From NCBI RefSeq assembly GCF_037572415.1, contig NZ_JBBHLB010000018.1:1-64000 (forward strand): a stretch of 64,000 nt of DNA, written 5' to 3'. The notes below the pieces were generated by a model. It saw nothing but the letters and a program-made list of their open reading frames with translations, had not been told where the DNA came from and did no database searches. A program made the translations under genes and the position numbers. This DNA is from Flavonifractor porci (lineage in GTDB: Bacteria; Bacillota; Clostridia; Oscillospirales; Oscillospiraceae). Shown here piece by piece: positions 41,869-49,755 of the stretch; within the stretch, counting starts at the first letter, position 1; each line of letters begins with the position of its first letter.

Positions 41869-43302
41869 ATGAGAAAGACGAAAATCATCTGCACCCTTGG
41901 TCCGGCGGTGGACGACGAGGAGACCCTGCGCCAGCTGATTCTCAAGGGCATGAACGCCGCCCGCTTTAACTTTTCTCACGGCACCCATGAGACCCATCTG
42001 GCCCAGCTTACCAAACTGAAGCGGGTACGGGACGGACTGGGCGCGCCGGTGGCCACCATTCTGGATACCAAGGGCCCTGAGATCCGGGTCAAGACCTTTG
42101 AAAACAGTCCGGTGACCCTGGAGCGGGGGCAGACCTTTGTGCTCCACACCGATGATGTGCCCGGTGACCAGAACCAGGTGTCGGTGACCTATCAGAACCT
42201 GCATAACGAGGTGGGACCCGGCTGCCGTATCCTGGTGGATGACGGCCTCATTGAGCTGAAGGTGGAGCGCATCGAGGACACTGGCATTGTCTGCGAGGTG
42301 GAGAACGGGGGTCCCCTGTCCAGCAATAAGTCCATCAACATCCCTGACGTGCCCATCCACCTGCCTTCCCTCACCGACAAGGACCGGGACGACATCAAAT
42401 TTGCCGTGGAAAACGACTTTGATTTCATCGCCGCCTCTTTTGTCCGCAAGGCCAGCGACGTGGAGGATATCCGGGCCGAGCTCCACAAGCATGAGGGGGG
42501 CGACAAGGTCCACATCATCGCCAAGATCGAGAACCGGGAGGGTGTGGACAACATCGAGGCCATTCTTGCCGCCTCCGACGGCATCATGGTGGCCCGGGGC
42601 GACCTGGGGGTGGAGATCCCCGCTCATGAGGTGCCTGTCCTCCAGAAACAGATGATCAAGGCCGCCACCCAGAAAGGTCTGCCCGTCATCACCGCCACCC
42701 AGATGCTGGACTCCATGATCCGTAATCCCCGGCCCACCCGTGCCGAGGTGTCCGACGTGGCCAACGCCGTGTTCGACGGTACCTCCTGCGTCATGCTCTC
42801 CGGCGAGACTGCCTCCGGCAAGTATCCGATTGAGACTCTGGAGACCATGGTGGCCACCGTCACCGCCGCGGAGGAGGCCATCGACTACTGGGGACGGTTC
42901 CGGGAGCGCAACCTGCTGCCTGAGATCAGCGGCATTAGCGATGCCATCACCCATACCTGCTGCCTGACTGCTATGGATTTGAAGGCCACCGCCATTCTGG
43001 CCCCCACCAAGTCGGGCTATACCGCCAAGGTGATCTCCCGCTTCCGGCCTGGCTGCGGCATCATTTCCCTCACCCAGAGCGAATCTACCCGCCGCCAGCT
43101 GGCCATCTCCTGGGGCGTGTATCCCTTCCTGTCCGGCGAGGTGGATTCCACCGACCGGATGTTCTCCCTGGCTGTGGATGTGGCGCGGAAGGAAGGGGTG
43201 GTGAAGCCCGGCGAGACGGTGGTCATCACCGCCGGCGTGCCTCTGGGCAAGTCGGGCACCACCAACCTCATCAAGGCCCAGGTGGTGGAAGAGGGCCTGT
43301 AA
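41869..43302 (+). CDS. pyk: Pyruvate kinase
   Basis: Final ATP-forming step of glycolysis. 477 residues, without the extra C-terminal PEP-utilising domain found in some Firmicutes pyruvate kinases. N-terminal KTKIICTLGPAVDDEE, ARFNFSHGTHE (near residue 34), the active-site Lys region IIAKIENREGVDN (near 217), VARGDLGVEIP and ATQMLDSMI with PTRAEVSDVANAV are complete. The ATG at 41869 follows TATGGAGGTAGGAC. It directly follows the uronate operon, whose KDPG cleavage also feeds pyruvate, but it appears to have its own promoter. Confidence 0.96.
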   Translation: MRKTKIICTLGPAVDDEETLRQLILKGMNAARFNFSHGTHETHLAQLTKLKRVRDGLGAPVATILDTKGPEIRVKTFENSPVTLERGQTFVLHTDDVPGDQNQVSVTYQNLHNEVGPGCRILVDDGLIELKVERIEDTGIVCEVENGGPLSSNKSINIPDVPIHLPSLTDKDRDDIKFAVENDFDFIAASFVRKASDVEDIRAELHKHEGGDKVHIIAKIENREGVDNIEAILAASDGIMVARGDLGVEIPAHEVPVLQKQMIKAATQKGLPVITATQMLDSMIRNPRPTRAEVSDVANAVFDGTSCVMLSGETASGKYPIETLETMVATVTAAEEAIDYWGRFRERNLLPEISGISDAITHTCCLTAMDLKATAILAPTKSGYTAKVISRFRPGCGIISLTQSESTRRQLAISWGVYPFLSGEVDSTDRMFSLAVDVARKEGVVKPGETVVITAGVPLGKSGTTNLIKAQVVEEGL

Positions 43303-43319
43303 ACGCCATGTCCCTTGAA

Positions 43320-43353
43320 CAAAACCGGGTGCGCTTCGGCGCACCCGGTTTTC
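43320..43353 (+). terminator. Terminator of pyk
   Basis: AAAACCGGGTGCGC and GCGCACCCGGTTTT form a perfect stem with a TTCG-type loop, 18 bases after the stop. Confidence 0.9.
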
Positions 43354-43357
43354 TGCC

Positions 43358-43387
43358 TTGACAAAAAGGGGAGTGAGCCGTTATAAT
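43358..43387 (+). promoter_or_regulatory. Promoter of the TetR gene
   Basis: Perfect -35 (TTGACA, 43358-43363) and -10 (TATAAT, 43382-43387) hexamers with an 18-base spacer. Confidence 0.8.
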
Positions 43388-43390
43388 AAA

Positions 43391-43407
43391 ACATACCAGC
43401 GGTATGT
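43391..43407 (+). promoter_or_regulatory. TetR operator palindrome
   Basis: ACATACC and GGTATGT around a three-base centre, between the -10 and the ribosome site. The same half-site recurs before the downstream MFS gene. Confidence 0.7.
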
Positions 43408-43422
43408 AAAAGGAGGGGCACC

Positions 43423-44070
43423 ATGGCTCGCAACAAATATCCTGAGATCACCGAGGAGCGGATTCTGGACGCGGCCCAGCGCCTTTTTCTGGAGAAGGGC
43501 TACGAAAGCACCACCATCCAGGACATTGTGGACGAACTGGGAGGGCTGACCAAGGGGGCGGTCTATCACCACTTCAAGTCCAAGGAGGAGATCATGGACG
43601 CGGTGGGCGATCGGATGTTTCTGGAGCACAATCCCTTTGAGGCGGTGCGGGGACGGAGCGATCTCAACGGGCTGGAGAAGCTGCGGGAGGCCATCCGGCT
43701 CAACCAGGCGGACGGGGCCCGCACCACCATGACGGCCCAGTCCATCCCCTTGACCCGGAACCCCAGAGTACTGGTGGGGATGATCGATTCCAACCGCCGC
43801 ATCCTGACCCCCTATTTCCAGGAACTGATCGAGGAGGGGAACCGGGACGGCTCCATCCATACCCAATATTCCCGGGAGTTGGCGGAACTGCTGCCGCTGC
43901 TTACCAGCTTGTGGCTGCTGCCCACTGTATTCCCGGCCACCAGGGAGGAGATGCGGCGGAAGTTCACCTTCATCGGGGAGATGCTGGAGCAGATGGGCCT
44001 GCCCCTGTTTGACGATACCATCCGGCCCCTGGTGGACGAATTTTTCCAGCGTATCCCTGAGTATGATTAA
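43423..44070 (+). CDS. TetR/AcrR family transcriptional regulator
   Basis: A 215-residue TetR-type repressor with the N-terminal helix-turn-helix at TIQDIVDELGGLTKGAVYHHF (in two parts, residues about 28-48) and a variable ligand-binding C-terminus. The operator overlapping its start region implies autorepression. It is followed by a UUCG-loop terminator and then by an MFS transporter gene with similar sites, so it probably controls that exporter in response to a small molecule. The ligand is unknown. The ATG at 43423 follows AAAGGAGGGGC. Confidence 0.9.
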   Translation: MARNKYPEITEERILDAAQRLFLEKGYESTTIQDIVDELGGLTKGAVYHHFKSKEEIMDAVGDRMFLEHNPFEAVRGRSDLNGLEKLREAIRLNQADGARTTMTAQSIPLTRNPRVLVGMIDSNRRILTPYFQELIEEGNRDGSIHTQYSRELAELLPLLTSLWLLPTVFPATREEMRRKFTFIGEMLEQMGLPLFDDTIRPLVDEFFQRIPEYD

Positions 44071-44092
44071 AATTGCCTTCGGGCAATTTTAA
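44067..44092 (+). terminator. Terminator after the TetR gene
   Basis: TTAAAATTGCC and GGCAATTTTAA close a TTCG loop, overlapping the stop codon of the TetR gene. AT-rich but symmetrical, so it can act on both strands. Confidence 0.75.
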
Positions 44093-44102
44093 TTGGATAT
44101 AT

Positions 44103-44169
44103 ACATTCATTCAGAAGGTATGTAAAAGAGTCTTTTTCTTTGGATAAATACATACCAGATGAAGGTATG
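44103..44169 (+). promoter_or_regulatory. Two candidate TetR operators before the MFS operon
   Basis: ACATTC (44103) with GGTATGT (44117-44123), and CATACC (44151-44156) with GGTATG (44164-44169), repeat the half-site seen at 43391-43407, with wider centres. The promoter should lie between them, but no clear -35/-10 pair stands out. Confidence 0.5.
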
Positions 44170-44184
44170 AAAGGAGACAAAGAT

Positions 44185-44250
44185 ATGGAAGCATATGTCA
44201 TCGTGGAGAAAGGACTGGCCAAAATCTTTGAGAGGAGAGGGAAGGTATAA
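44185..44250 (+). CDS. Possible 21-residue leader peptide before the MFS gene
   Basis: ATG-start micro-frame with an AAGGAG ribosome site eight bases upstream, coding MEAYVIVEKGLAKIFERRGKV. It ends one base before the ATG of the transporter, and the transporter's own ribosome site (AGAGGAGAGGG) lies inside it. This arrangement suits translational coupling. It could equally be the remnant of a lost gene. No family recognised. Confidence 0.4.
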   Translation: MEAYVIVEKGLAKIFERRGKV

Positions 44251-44251
44251 A

Positions 44252-45508
44252 ATGCAAAAGGAAAACCTGCGGAACCGGAACTTTCTGCTGCTGATTTTCG
44301 GGCAGCTCAGTTCTCTGATGGGTAATTATACCCTGAAATTTGCCCTTTCCATGTATGTGCTGGAGCAGACCGGCTCGGCGGCGGTTTTTGCTGCCCTGCT
44401 GTCCATGGGCCTGCTGCCCACCATTCTGCTCTCTCCCCTGGGAGGCGTTCTGGCCGACCGGGCCAACCGGCGGACCGTGATGGTGGCGCTGGACGCCTTG
44501 TCAGGGACAGCGGTACTGTTAGCCGGGCTGCTGCTGCTCCTGGACCACGATATCGTGGTCATCGGCGGATTGCTGGTGGTCCTGTCGGTGCTGGGCGCGT
44601 TTGAATCCCCCACGGTCCAGGCCTGTATCCCTCAGATGCTGACGGGAGACGCTCTGCTGCGGGGGAATGCGGCGGTCAACCAGGTATCGGCCATCGCAGG
44701 CCTGGCAGCCCCCTTTACCGGAAGCTTCTGTTATACCGCCTTTGGGTTGCTCCCGGTGCTGTGGGGGACGGCTGGCTGTTTCTGCCTGACCGCCCTGCTG
44801 GAGCGCTTCATTCAACTGCCGTACCGGAAGGAGACGGATACCATGGAGATACGCGAGGTCATTTGCCGGGATTTGGCGGAAAGCGCGCGCTTTCTCTATC
44901 GGGAACAGCCCGATATTTTAAAACTGCTGCTGCTGGCGGCTCTTGCCAGCACATTTGTGGCGGGGGTAGTAGTGGTAGGCTTTCCATTTTTGGTGCGGTC
45001 GGTGCTGGGCCTGTCCTCCCAGCTCTACGCCGCGGCGGAGAGCGTTATGGGGGCTGCGGCCATTGGCGGGGCGCTGTGCGTGGGCCTGCTGGCGGGCAGG
45101 CTGCGGCCGCGGGGACTGGCAGGTATTCTGACCGGCTTTGGACTGTGCCTCTTCCCGGCGGGCGCCGCCTTCTTGCTGCCCCTGGAGCCTATGGGCCGGT
45201 ATCTGGTGCTGCTGCTTGCCTTTGCGGTCAGTCAGTTTGGATGCAGCGTCTTTTCCACCTATGCCATTTCCATGATCCAGGCCAGAACGCCGGAGCGGCT
45301 GATGGGCAAGGTCATGTCCTGCGTCTTTACCCTGTCCCTGTGCGCCCAGCCTCTGGGACAGATCCTGTACGGCGCGCTGTTTGACTGGTGCGCCGGCGAG
45401 GCCTATTGGGTGCTGCTGCCCAGCGGACTGGCGCTGTGTTTGCTGGGGCTGGGCTCCGTCCGGCTTTTCCGGGTCATGGAGGAGGAGTCGGGAAGGGGCA
45501 CGCCATAA
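44252..45508 (+). CDS. MFS transporter (putative drug/metabolite exporter)
   Basis: A 418-residue major facilitator protein with about 12 hydrophobic helices and the loop 2-3 motif GVLADRANRRTVM (near residue 70), resembling the MFS_3 / enterobactin- and macrolide-exporter group. The TetR gene and shared operator half-sites upstream support inducible efflux. The ATG at 44252 is chosen over an in-frame start at 44195, which overlaps the micro-frame. The exported compound cannot be inferred. Confidence 0.88.
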   Translation: MQKENLRNRNFLLLIFGQLSSLMGNYTLKFALSMYVLEQTGSAAVFAALLSMGLLPTILLSPLGGVLADRANRRTVMVALDALSGTAVLLAGLLLLLDHDIVVIGGLLVVLSVLGAFESPTVQACIPQMLTGDALLRGNAAVNQVSAIAGLAAPFTGSFCYTAFGLLPVLWGTAGCFCLTALLERFIQLPYRKETDTMEIREVICRDLAESARFLYREQPDILKLLLLAALASTFVAGVVVVGFPFLVRSVLGLSSQLYAAAESVMGAAAIGGALCVGLLAGRLRPRGLAGILTGFGLCLFPAGAAFLLPLEPMGRYLVLLLAFAVSQFGCSVFSTYAISMIQARTPERLMGKVMSCVFTLSLCAQPLGQILYGALFDWCAGEAYWVLLPSGLALCLLGLGSVRLFRVMEEESGRGTP

Positions 45509-45514
45509 GAGGTG

Positions 45515-45543
45515 TTGAGAGTCGGCAAACTATCTGGTATAAT
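45515..45543 (+). promoter_or_regulatory. Promoter of the YesN-YesM-SBP operon
   Basis: TTGAGA (45515-45520), 17 bases, TATAAT (45538-45543), 68 bases before the response-regulator start. Confidence 0.7.
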
Positions 45544-45611
45544 GTTTTTAGCTGAATCCAAGAACAGGGAGCGAACTGCCCGGCTTCCTGACAGAAAGGA
45601 TAGGTGCCCCA

Positions 45612-46895
45612 ATGGCCCCAAAGACGCAGTATACCGTGGTCGTGGCCGACGACGAGGATGAGCTGAGAGAAGCGGTGTGTACCATGATCCCCTGGCAGGA
45701 CTATGGTTTTTGCCTGGTGGGGAGCGCCAGCAACGGACTGGACGCACTCCAGCTGGTGGAAAAGCACGCTCCCGACCTGCTGCTTACCGATATCCGGATG
45801 CCTTTCATCTCGGGCATCGAGCTGGCCCGTCAGGTACGGGAGGTGCGTCCTGCCACCAACATTGCCTTTCTCAGCGGCTATGACGATTTTGAGTACGCCA
45901 AGCAGGCCATTCAGTATAACATCATCAGCTATATGCTCAAGCCTTTGACCATGGAAGGGCTGGGTGCGGAACTGCGTACCATTCGGCAGAAGATCGACGC
46001 CCAATATGCCATGTTCCGGCAGACCGGGCTCCGTACCGATGGACCGGACCTGCGGGCGGCCATGCTGATGCCTCTGGTGCTGGACGACTACGCCGAGCTG
46101 GAAGGGGAGACCCAGGCGGAGGGCTATGCCCGGCAGTGCGGCCTGCTGCGGGATGTGGACGACAAGCCGGGCTATACTGTGATGGTATCCACCCTGCTCA
46201 ATGAGGATGGCAGCAACGGTACCGAACGCTCCTTTGTGGCGTCGGTGGATCGGCTGGCTGCCAAGTATCTGCGCAGCGTCAGCTTTTTCGCCTCTGGAAA
46301 GGTGATATCGGTACTGCTGGGCAATGCGTCGGACTTTGAGGAGTATCTTCACATCCTGGCCGACGAGATCCCCCAGATGGCGGACCGGGTGCTGGGCAAG
46401 CGATGCCGCATCGGTGTCAGCCGGATGGTGAGGGCCCTGACCGATCTGCACGGCGCTTACCGGGAGGCCATGGAGGCGCTGCGTCAGGGGGACCGGACGG
46501 AGGGAGGCGCCCAGTTCATCAGCGACCTGGCGCCCGCCGTCAAGGGAGGCGAACTGCTGTGCAAGCGGGCTCTGGAAGCCCTGGACCAGCACTATATGGA
46601 GGCCGACCTGTCCCTGGTGTCCCTCAGCGGGATGCTGGACGTCAGCCCCAACCACCTGAGCGCCTGCATCAAAAAGTATACCGGTGAGACCTTTATCAAT
46701 ATTCTGATCCGCAAGCGTATGGACGCCGCCCGGGAGCTGCTGACTTCCTCCGGCCTGAAGGTACAGGAGATCTCCCAGCGATGCGGCTACACGGACCAGC
46801 ACTATTTCAGCTACTGCTTCAAAAAATATAGTGGGGAATCACCCAACGCCATGCGCCGCAGAATGGAGCAGGAAAGGATGGGTGAGGAGCCGTGA
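45612..46895 (+). CDS. YesN-type response regulator with AraC domain
   Basis: A 427-residue response regulator. The N-terminal receiver has acidic residues D13/D14, the phospho-acceptor D60 in TDIRMP and the conserved Lys in MLKP (near residue 112). The C-terminal AraC domain has two helix-turn-helix parts, the second around VQEISQRCGYTDQHYFSYCFKK (in two pieces). It overlaps the kinase gene by four bases. Neighbours suggest that it activates galactose uptake and Leloir genes when the sugar-binding lipoprotein signals. This is inference from synteny. Confidence 0.92.
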   Translation: MAPKTQYTVVVADDEDELREAVCTMIPWQDYGFCLVGSASNGLDALQLVEKHAPDLLLTDIRMPFISGIELARQVREVRPATNIAFLSGYDDFEYAKQAIQYNIISYMLKPLTMEGLGAELRTIRQKIDAQYAMFRQTGLRTDGPDLRAAMLMPLVLDDYAELEGETQAEGYARQCGLLRDVDDKPGYTVMVSTLLNEDGSNGTERSFVASVDRLAAKYLRSVSFFASGKVISVLLGNASDFEEYLHILADEIPQMADRVLGKRCRIGVSRMVRALTDLHGAYREAMEALRQGDRTEGGAQFISDLAPAVKGGELLCKRALEALDQHYMEADLSLVSLSGMLDVSPNHLSACIKKYTGETFINILIRKRMDAARELLTSSGLKVQEISQRCGYTDQHYFSYCFKKYSGESPNAMRRRMEQERMGEEP

Positions 46896-48613
46896 GGAAG
46901 CGCGGGATTGCCCGGAAAGGCCTGCGGATCACAACCATACTGGTGGCCATGGTGGTGGGAGTGGTGACGGTCGTCCTGTGCTGCTGCATCCTGCTGTTTC
47001 TGGACCGCTACCGGGACGCCATGATACAGAACGCCCGTACCAGCAGCAGTCAGGCGGTGTCCCAGGTGTCCACCACGGTGGCCAACTACCTGCGGGACAT
47101 GGATCAGGCCATGGAGTTGGTGGAGCAGTCCATGCTGGAGAGTGCGGATAACCGGGACAGGCTGCTCACCGCCTTTTTGAACTTCCGGCCCGATGTGGTG
47201 GCGGTCACCAGCTATTCTCCCAGCGGGGAACTGACGAACTGCTGGTCTCTGGGACGGAAACCCAGGGAAAAGATCAGTCAAAATCTCTCCTTTGATCTGG
47301 AGAAAGCCAGAAACGCCCGGTTCCCCTATATGACAGCGCCCCATGTGGAGACCATTTTTGAGCGCTATTACCCCTGGGTGGTGACCATGACTGCCCCGCT
47401 GGAGCAGGGGGGAGGGGCCGCCTGGGTCTCTCTGGACCTGAGTTTTTCCAGCATCTCCAGCTACATCAACAACATCAGCATCGGCCAGCGTGGTTACTGC
47501 TTTTTGATGGATGAGGCGGGCAATATCGTCTATCATCCCCAGCAACAGCTGCTGTACGCCGGCCTTAAAACGGAGAATACCACGGCGTTGGCCGCCCTGA
47601 AGAACGGTTCTTACGCCGATGATACCGTGATTTACAGCCTGACCGGCGTGGCGGACAGCGACTGGCGGGTGGTGGGCGTCAGCTATGTGGATGAGCTGGT
47701 CAACCGCAGCGTGCGGGATATGATCCATCTGTCGTTGCTGCTGGCGGTGGTGGTGCTGGCGGCGGCGGTGCTCACCAGCTGGCTGCTGTTCCGGCTGCTG
47801 GGCCGTCCTCTGCGGGGGCTGGCCTCCGCCATGGAGGATTTTGAAACCGACGCAGATCATTTTGCCTATCATCCGGTAGGAGGTACCCGGGAGGTGCAGG
47901 AACTGTCCGATTCCTTTGAGCATATGGTACTGCGGATCCAGCGGCTGATGACCACCGTGCGGGAGGAGGAGGTCAATCTCCGCAAGACAGAGCTGAAGGC
48001 CCTCCAGGCACAGATCAATCCCCACTTCCTTTATAATACCCTGGATTCCATCGCCTGGATGTGCGAGCAGGGCCGCAATACCGAGGCTGTGAAGATGGTC
48101 CACGCTCTGGCCCGGCTATTCCGTATCAGCATCAGCAAGGGCCATGAGCTCATCCCCATCGCCAAGGAGATCGAGCACGCCGAGAGCTATCTGCAGATCC
48201 AGAAGTACCGCTACAAAAATCAATTTACTTATGAATTTGAAGTAGACCCCCATTGCCTGGGGTATTACTGCAACAAGATCACCCTTCAACCCATCATTGA
48301 AAATGCCATCAACCACGGTCTGGACCTGATGGTGGACGAGGGCCACATCTGGGTGCAGGTGCGGCAGGAGGGAGAGGACATCCTCTTCCGGGTGCTGGAC
48401 AACGGGGTGGGCATGAGCCGGGAACAGGTAAGCGCCATTCTCCAGCATGGCCCCAAGGATCGCACCGGAATCGGCATCAAAAACGTCAATGACCGGCTGA
48501 AGATCTACTTTGGAAAACAGTATGGGCTGCACATCAGCAGCGAACCCGACGTGGGTACCTGTGTGGAGATCCGGATGCCAAAGATACAGGAGGGGGATTA
48601 TGAGGCGAAATAG
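46892..48613 (+). CDS. YesM-type sensor histidine kinase
   Basis: A 573-residue membrane sensor. An N-terminal transmembrane helix (residues about 12-35), an extracellular sensor domain of about 240 residues and a second helix (near 275-300) precede HAMP. The phospho-His lies in INPHFLYNTLDSIAW (near 377), and the HATPase_c domain has N-box ENAINHGLD and G-box DNGVGM and GIGIKNVNDRL. It starts with GTG (46892), overlapping the regulator's stop, and overlaps the binding-protein gene by 14 bases. Confidence 0.92.
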   Translation: MRKRGIARKGLRITTILVAMVVGVVTVVLCCCILLFLDRYRDAMIQNARTSSSQAVSQVSTTVANYLRDMDQAMELVEQSMLESADNRDRLLTAFLNFRPDVVAVTSYSPSGELTNCWSLGRKPREKISQNLSFDLEKARNARFPYMTAPHVETIFERYYPWVVTMTAPLEQGGGAAWVSLDLSFSSISSYINNISIGQRGYCFLMDEAGNIVYHPQQQLLYAGLKTENTTALAALKNGSYADDTVIYSLTGVADSDWRVVGVSYVDELVNRSVRDMIHLSLLLAVVVLAAAVLTSWLLFRLLGRPLRGLASAMEDFETDADHFAYHPVGGTREVQELSDSFEHMVLRIQRLMTTVREEEVNLRKTELKALQAQINPHFLYNTLDSIAWMCEQGRNTEAVKMVHALARLFRISISKGHELIPIAKEIEHAESYLQIQKYRYKNQFTYEFEVDPHCLGYYCNKITLQPIIENAINHGLDLMVDEGHIWVQVRQEGEDILFRVLDNGVGMSREQVSAILQHGPKDRTGIGIKNVNDRLKIYFGKQYGLHISSEPDVGTCVEIRMPKIQEGDYEAK

Positions 48614-49577
48614 ATATGTCCCCCTGCTGCTGGCGGTGCTGGTTGGCATGACGCTGGGCGGCTGCGGGGGAAGCGGAGGAACCGGGGAGCGGTATACCGT
48701 GACGCTGGTTGCCAAGTCCACCCAGACGGAATTCTGGCTGTCGGTGTTTGCTGGAGCGGAGGCGGCCGCCACGGAGTACAATATGGAGCTTACCATTGTG
48801 GGGCCGGATACCGAGGAGGACTATGAGACCCAGAACCGGATGGTGGAGGGCGCGGCGAAGGCCGGTGCGGATGCCATCGTGTTTTCCGCCATTGATTTTG
48901 AAAACAACGCCGCTGCCATTGACGGCGCTGCCCAGCAGGGAGTCAGGATCGTGGCTATCGACAGCAATGTGGATTCCGATCAGGTGAGTACCTACATCGG
49001 CACGGACAACTACGCTGCCGGACAGATGGCGGCCCAGGCCGCCCTGGACCGGGTGGAGGGTCCGCTGAAGGTAGGGGTGGTCAATTACGACATCAGCAGT
49101 GCCAACGGTCAGGAGCGGGAGCGTGGAGCCACCGACCTGTTTTTGGAGAGCGGCCGGGCGGAGATCGTTTCTGTCATCAATACCCTGGCCGAGGCGGGCC
49201 ACGCCCAGACGGATACGGCCGCCCTGTTGAAGGCATACCCGGAGATCAATGTGCTGTTGGCCTTCAATGAGCCCACCTGTGTAGGTGCGGCCCGAGCAGT
49301 GGAGGAGGGGGGACGCGCGGACGATCTGTTCCTGGTGGGCTTTGACTCCAATGTGGTCACCATCGACGGCTTGCAGGAGGGCTCGGTGGACGCACTTATT
49401 GTACAGAATCCCTATGCCATGGGCTACCTGGGGGTGGAGAGCGCCTACAAGCTGCTGGCCGGTCAGGGCGGCGTGGAGCAAACGGTAGATACCTCCACAA
49501 AGATCGTGGACCGGGACAATCTTTTTACCATGGACAGTCAAAAAGCGTTGTTTGCCTTCGAAAAACGTTGGAGTTAG
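48600..49577 (+). CDS. Sugar-binding lipoprotein linked to the YesM/YesN pair
   Basis: A 325-residue periplasmic-binding-protein-like lipoprotein (Peripla_BP_4, RbsB type) with signal peptide and lipobox LGGC (near residue 19). Sugar-binding features include STQTEFWLSVFAGAEAAA (near 37), YIGTDNYAAGQMAAQ (near 134) and VGFDSNVV. It lacks its own permease or ATPase. Encoded directly after the kinase with an overlap, it more likely presents a sugar to the YesM sensor than serves transport. The ATG at 48600 follows AGGAGGGGGATT. Confidence 0.85.
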   Translation: MRRNRYVPLLLAVLVGMTLGGCGGSGGTGERYTVTLVAKSTQTEFWLSVFAGAEAAATEYNMELTIVGPDTEEDYETQNRMVEGAAKAGADAIVFSAIDFENNAAAIDGAAQQGVRIVAIDSNVDSDQVSTYIGTDNYAAGQMAAQAALDRVEGPLKVGVVNYDISSANGQERERGATDLFLESGRAEIVSVINTLAEAGHAQTDTAALLKAYPEINVLLAFNEPTCVGAARAVEEGGRADDLFLVGFDSNVVTIDGLQEGSVDALIVQNPYAMGYLGVESAYKLLAGQGGVEQTVDTSTKIVDRDNLFTMDSQKALFAFEKRWS

Positions 49578-49755
49578 CACTTTGCACAGTTTTGGGCCGT
49601 GTATTTTTTGTAGATTGTTCTATTCCCATAAATTTTTACCCTTCTTTCAGTGAAATTTCACCTTGTTTTTCCAGAGGACTTCCACTAATATTATAAAGTG
49701 TAAAGCGGGCGTGTGAGGAAGAACCCGCAAAACCCAAGGAAAAAGGAGAATTGCT
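49578..49755 (+). promoter_or_regulatory. Regulatory region before mglB
   Basis: It contains a perfect 12-bp palindrome GTGAAATTTCAC (49650-49661) directly before a candidate -35 (TTGTTT, 49663-49668). A -10 (TAATAT, 49686-49691) follows at 17 bases. The palindrome is well placed for an activator or repressor. GAAAAAGGAGAA is the ribosome site of mglB. Confidence 0.45.
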
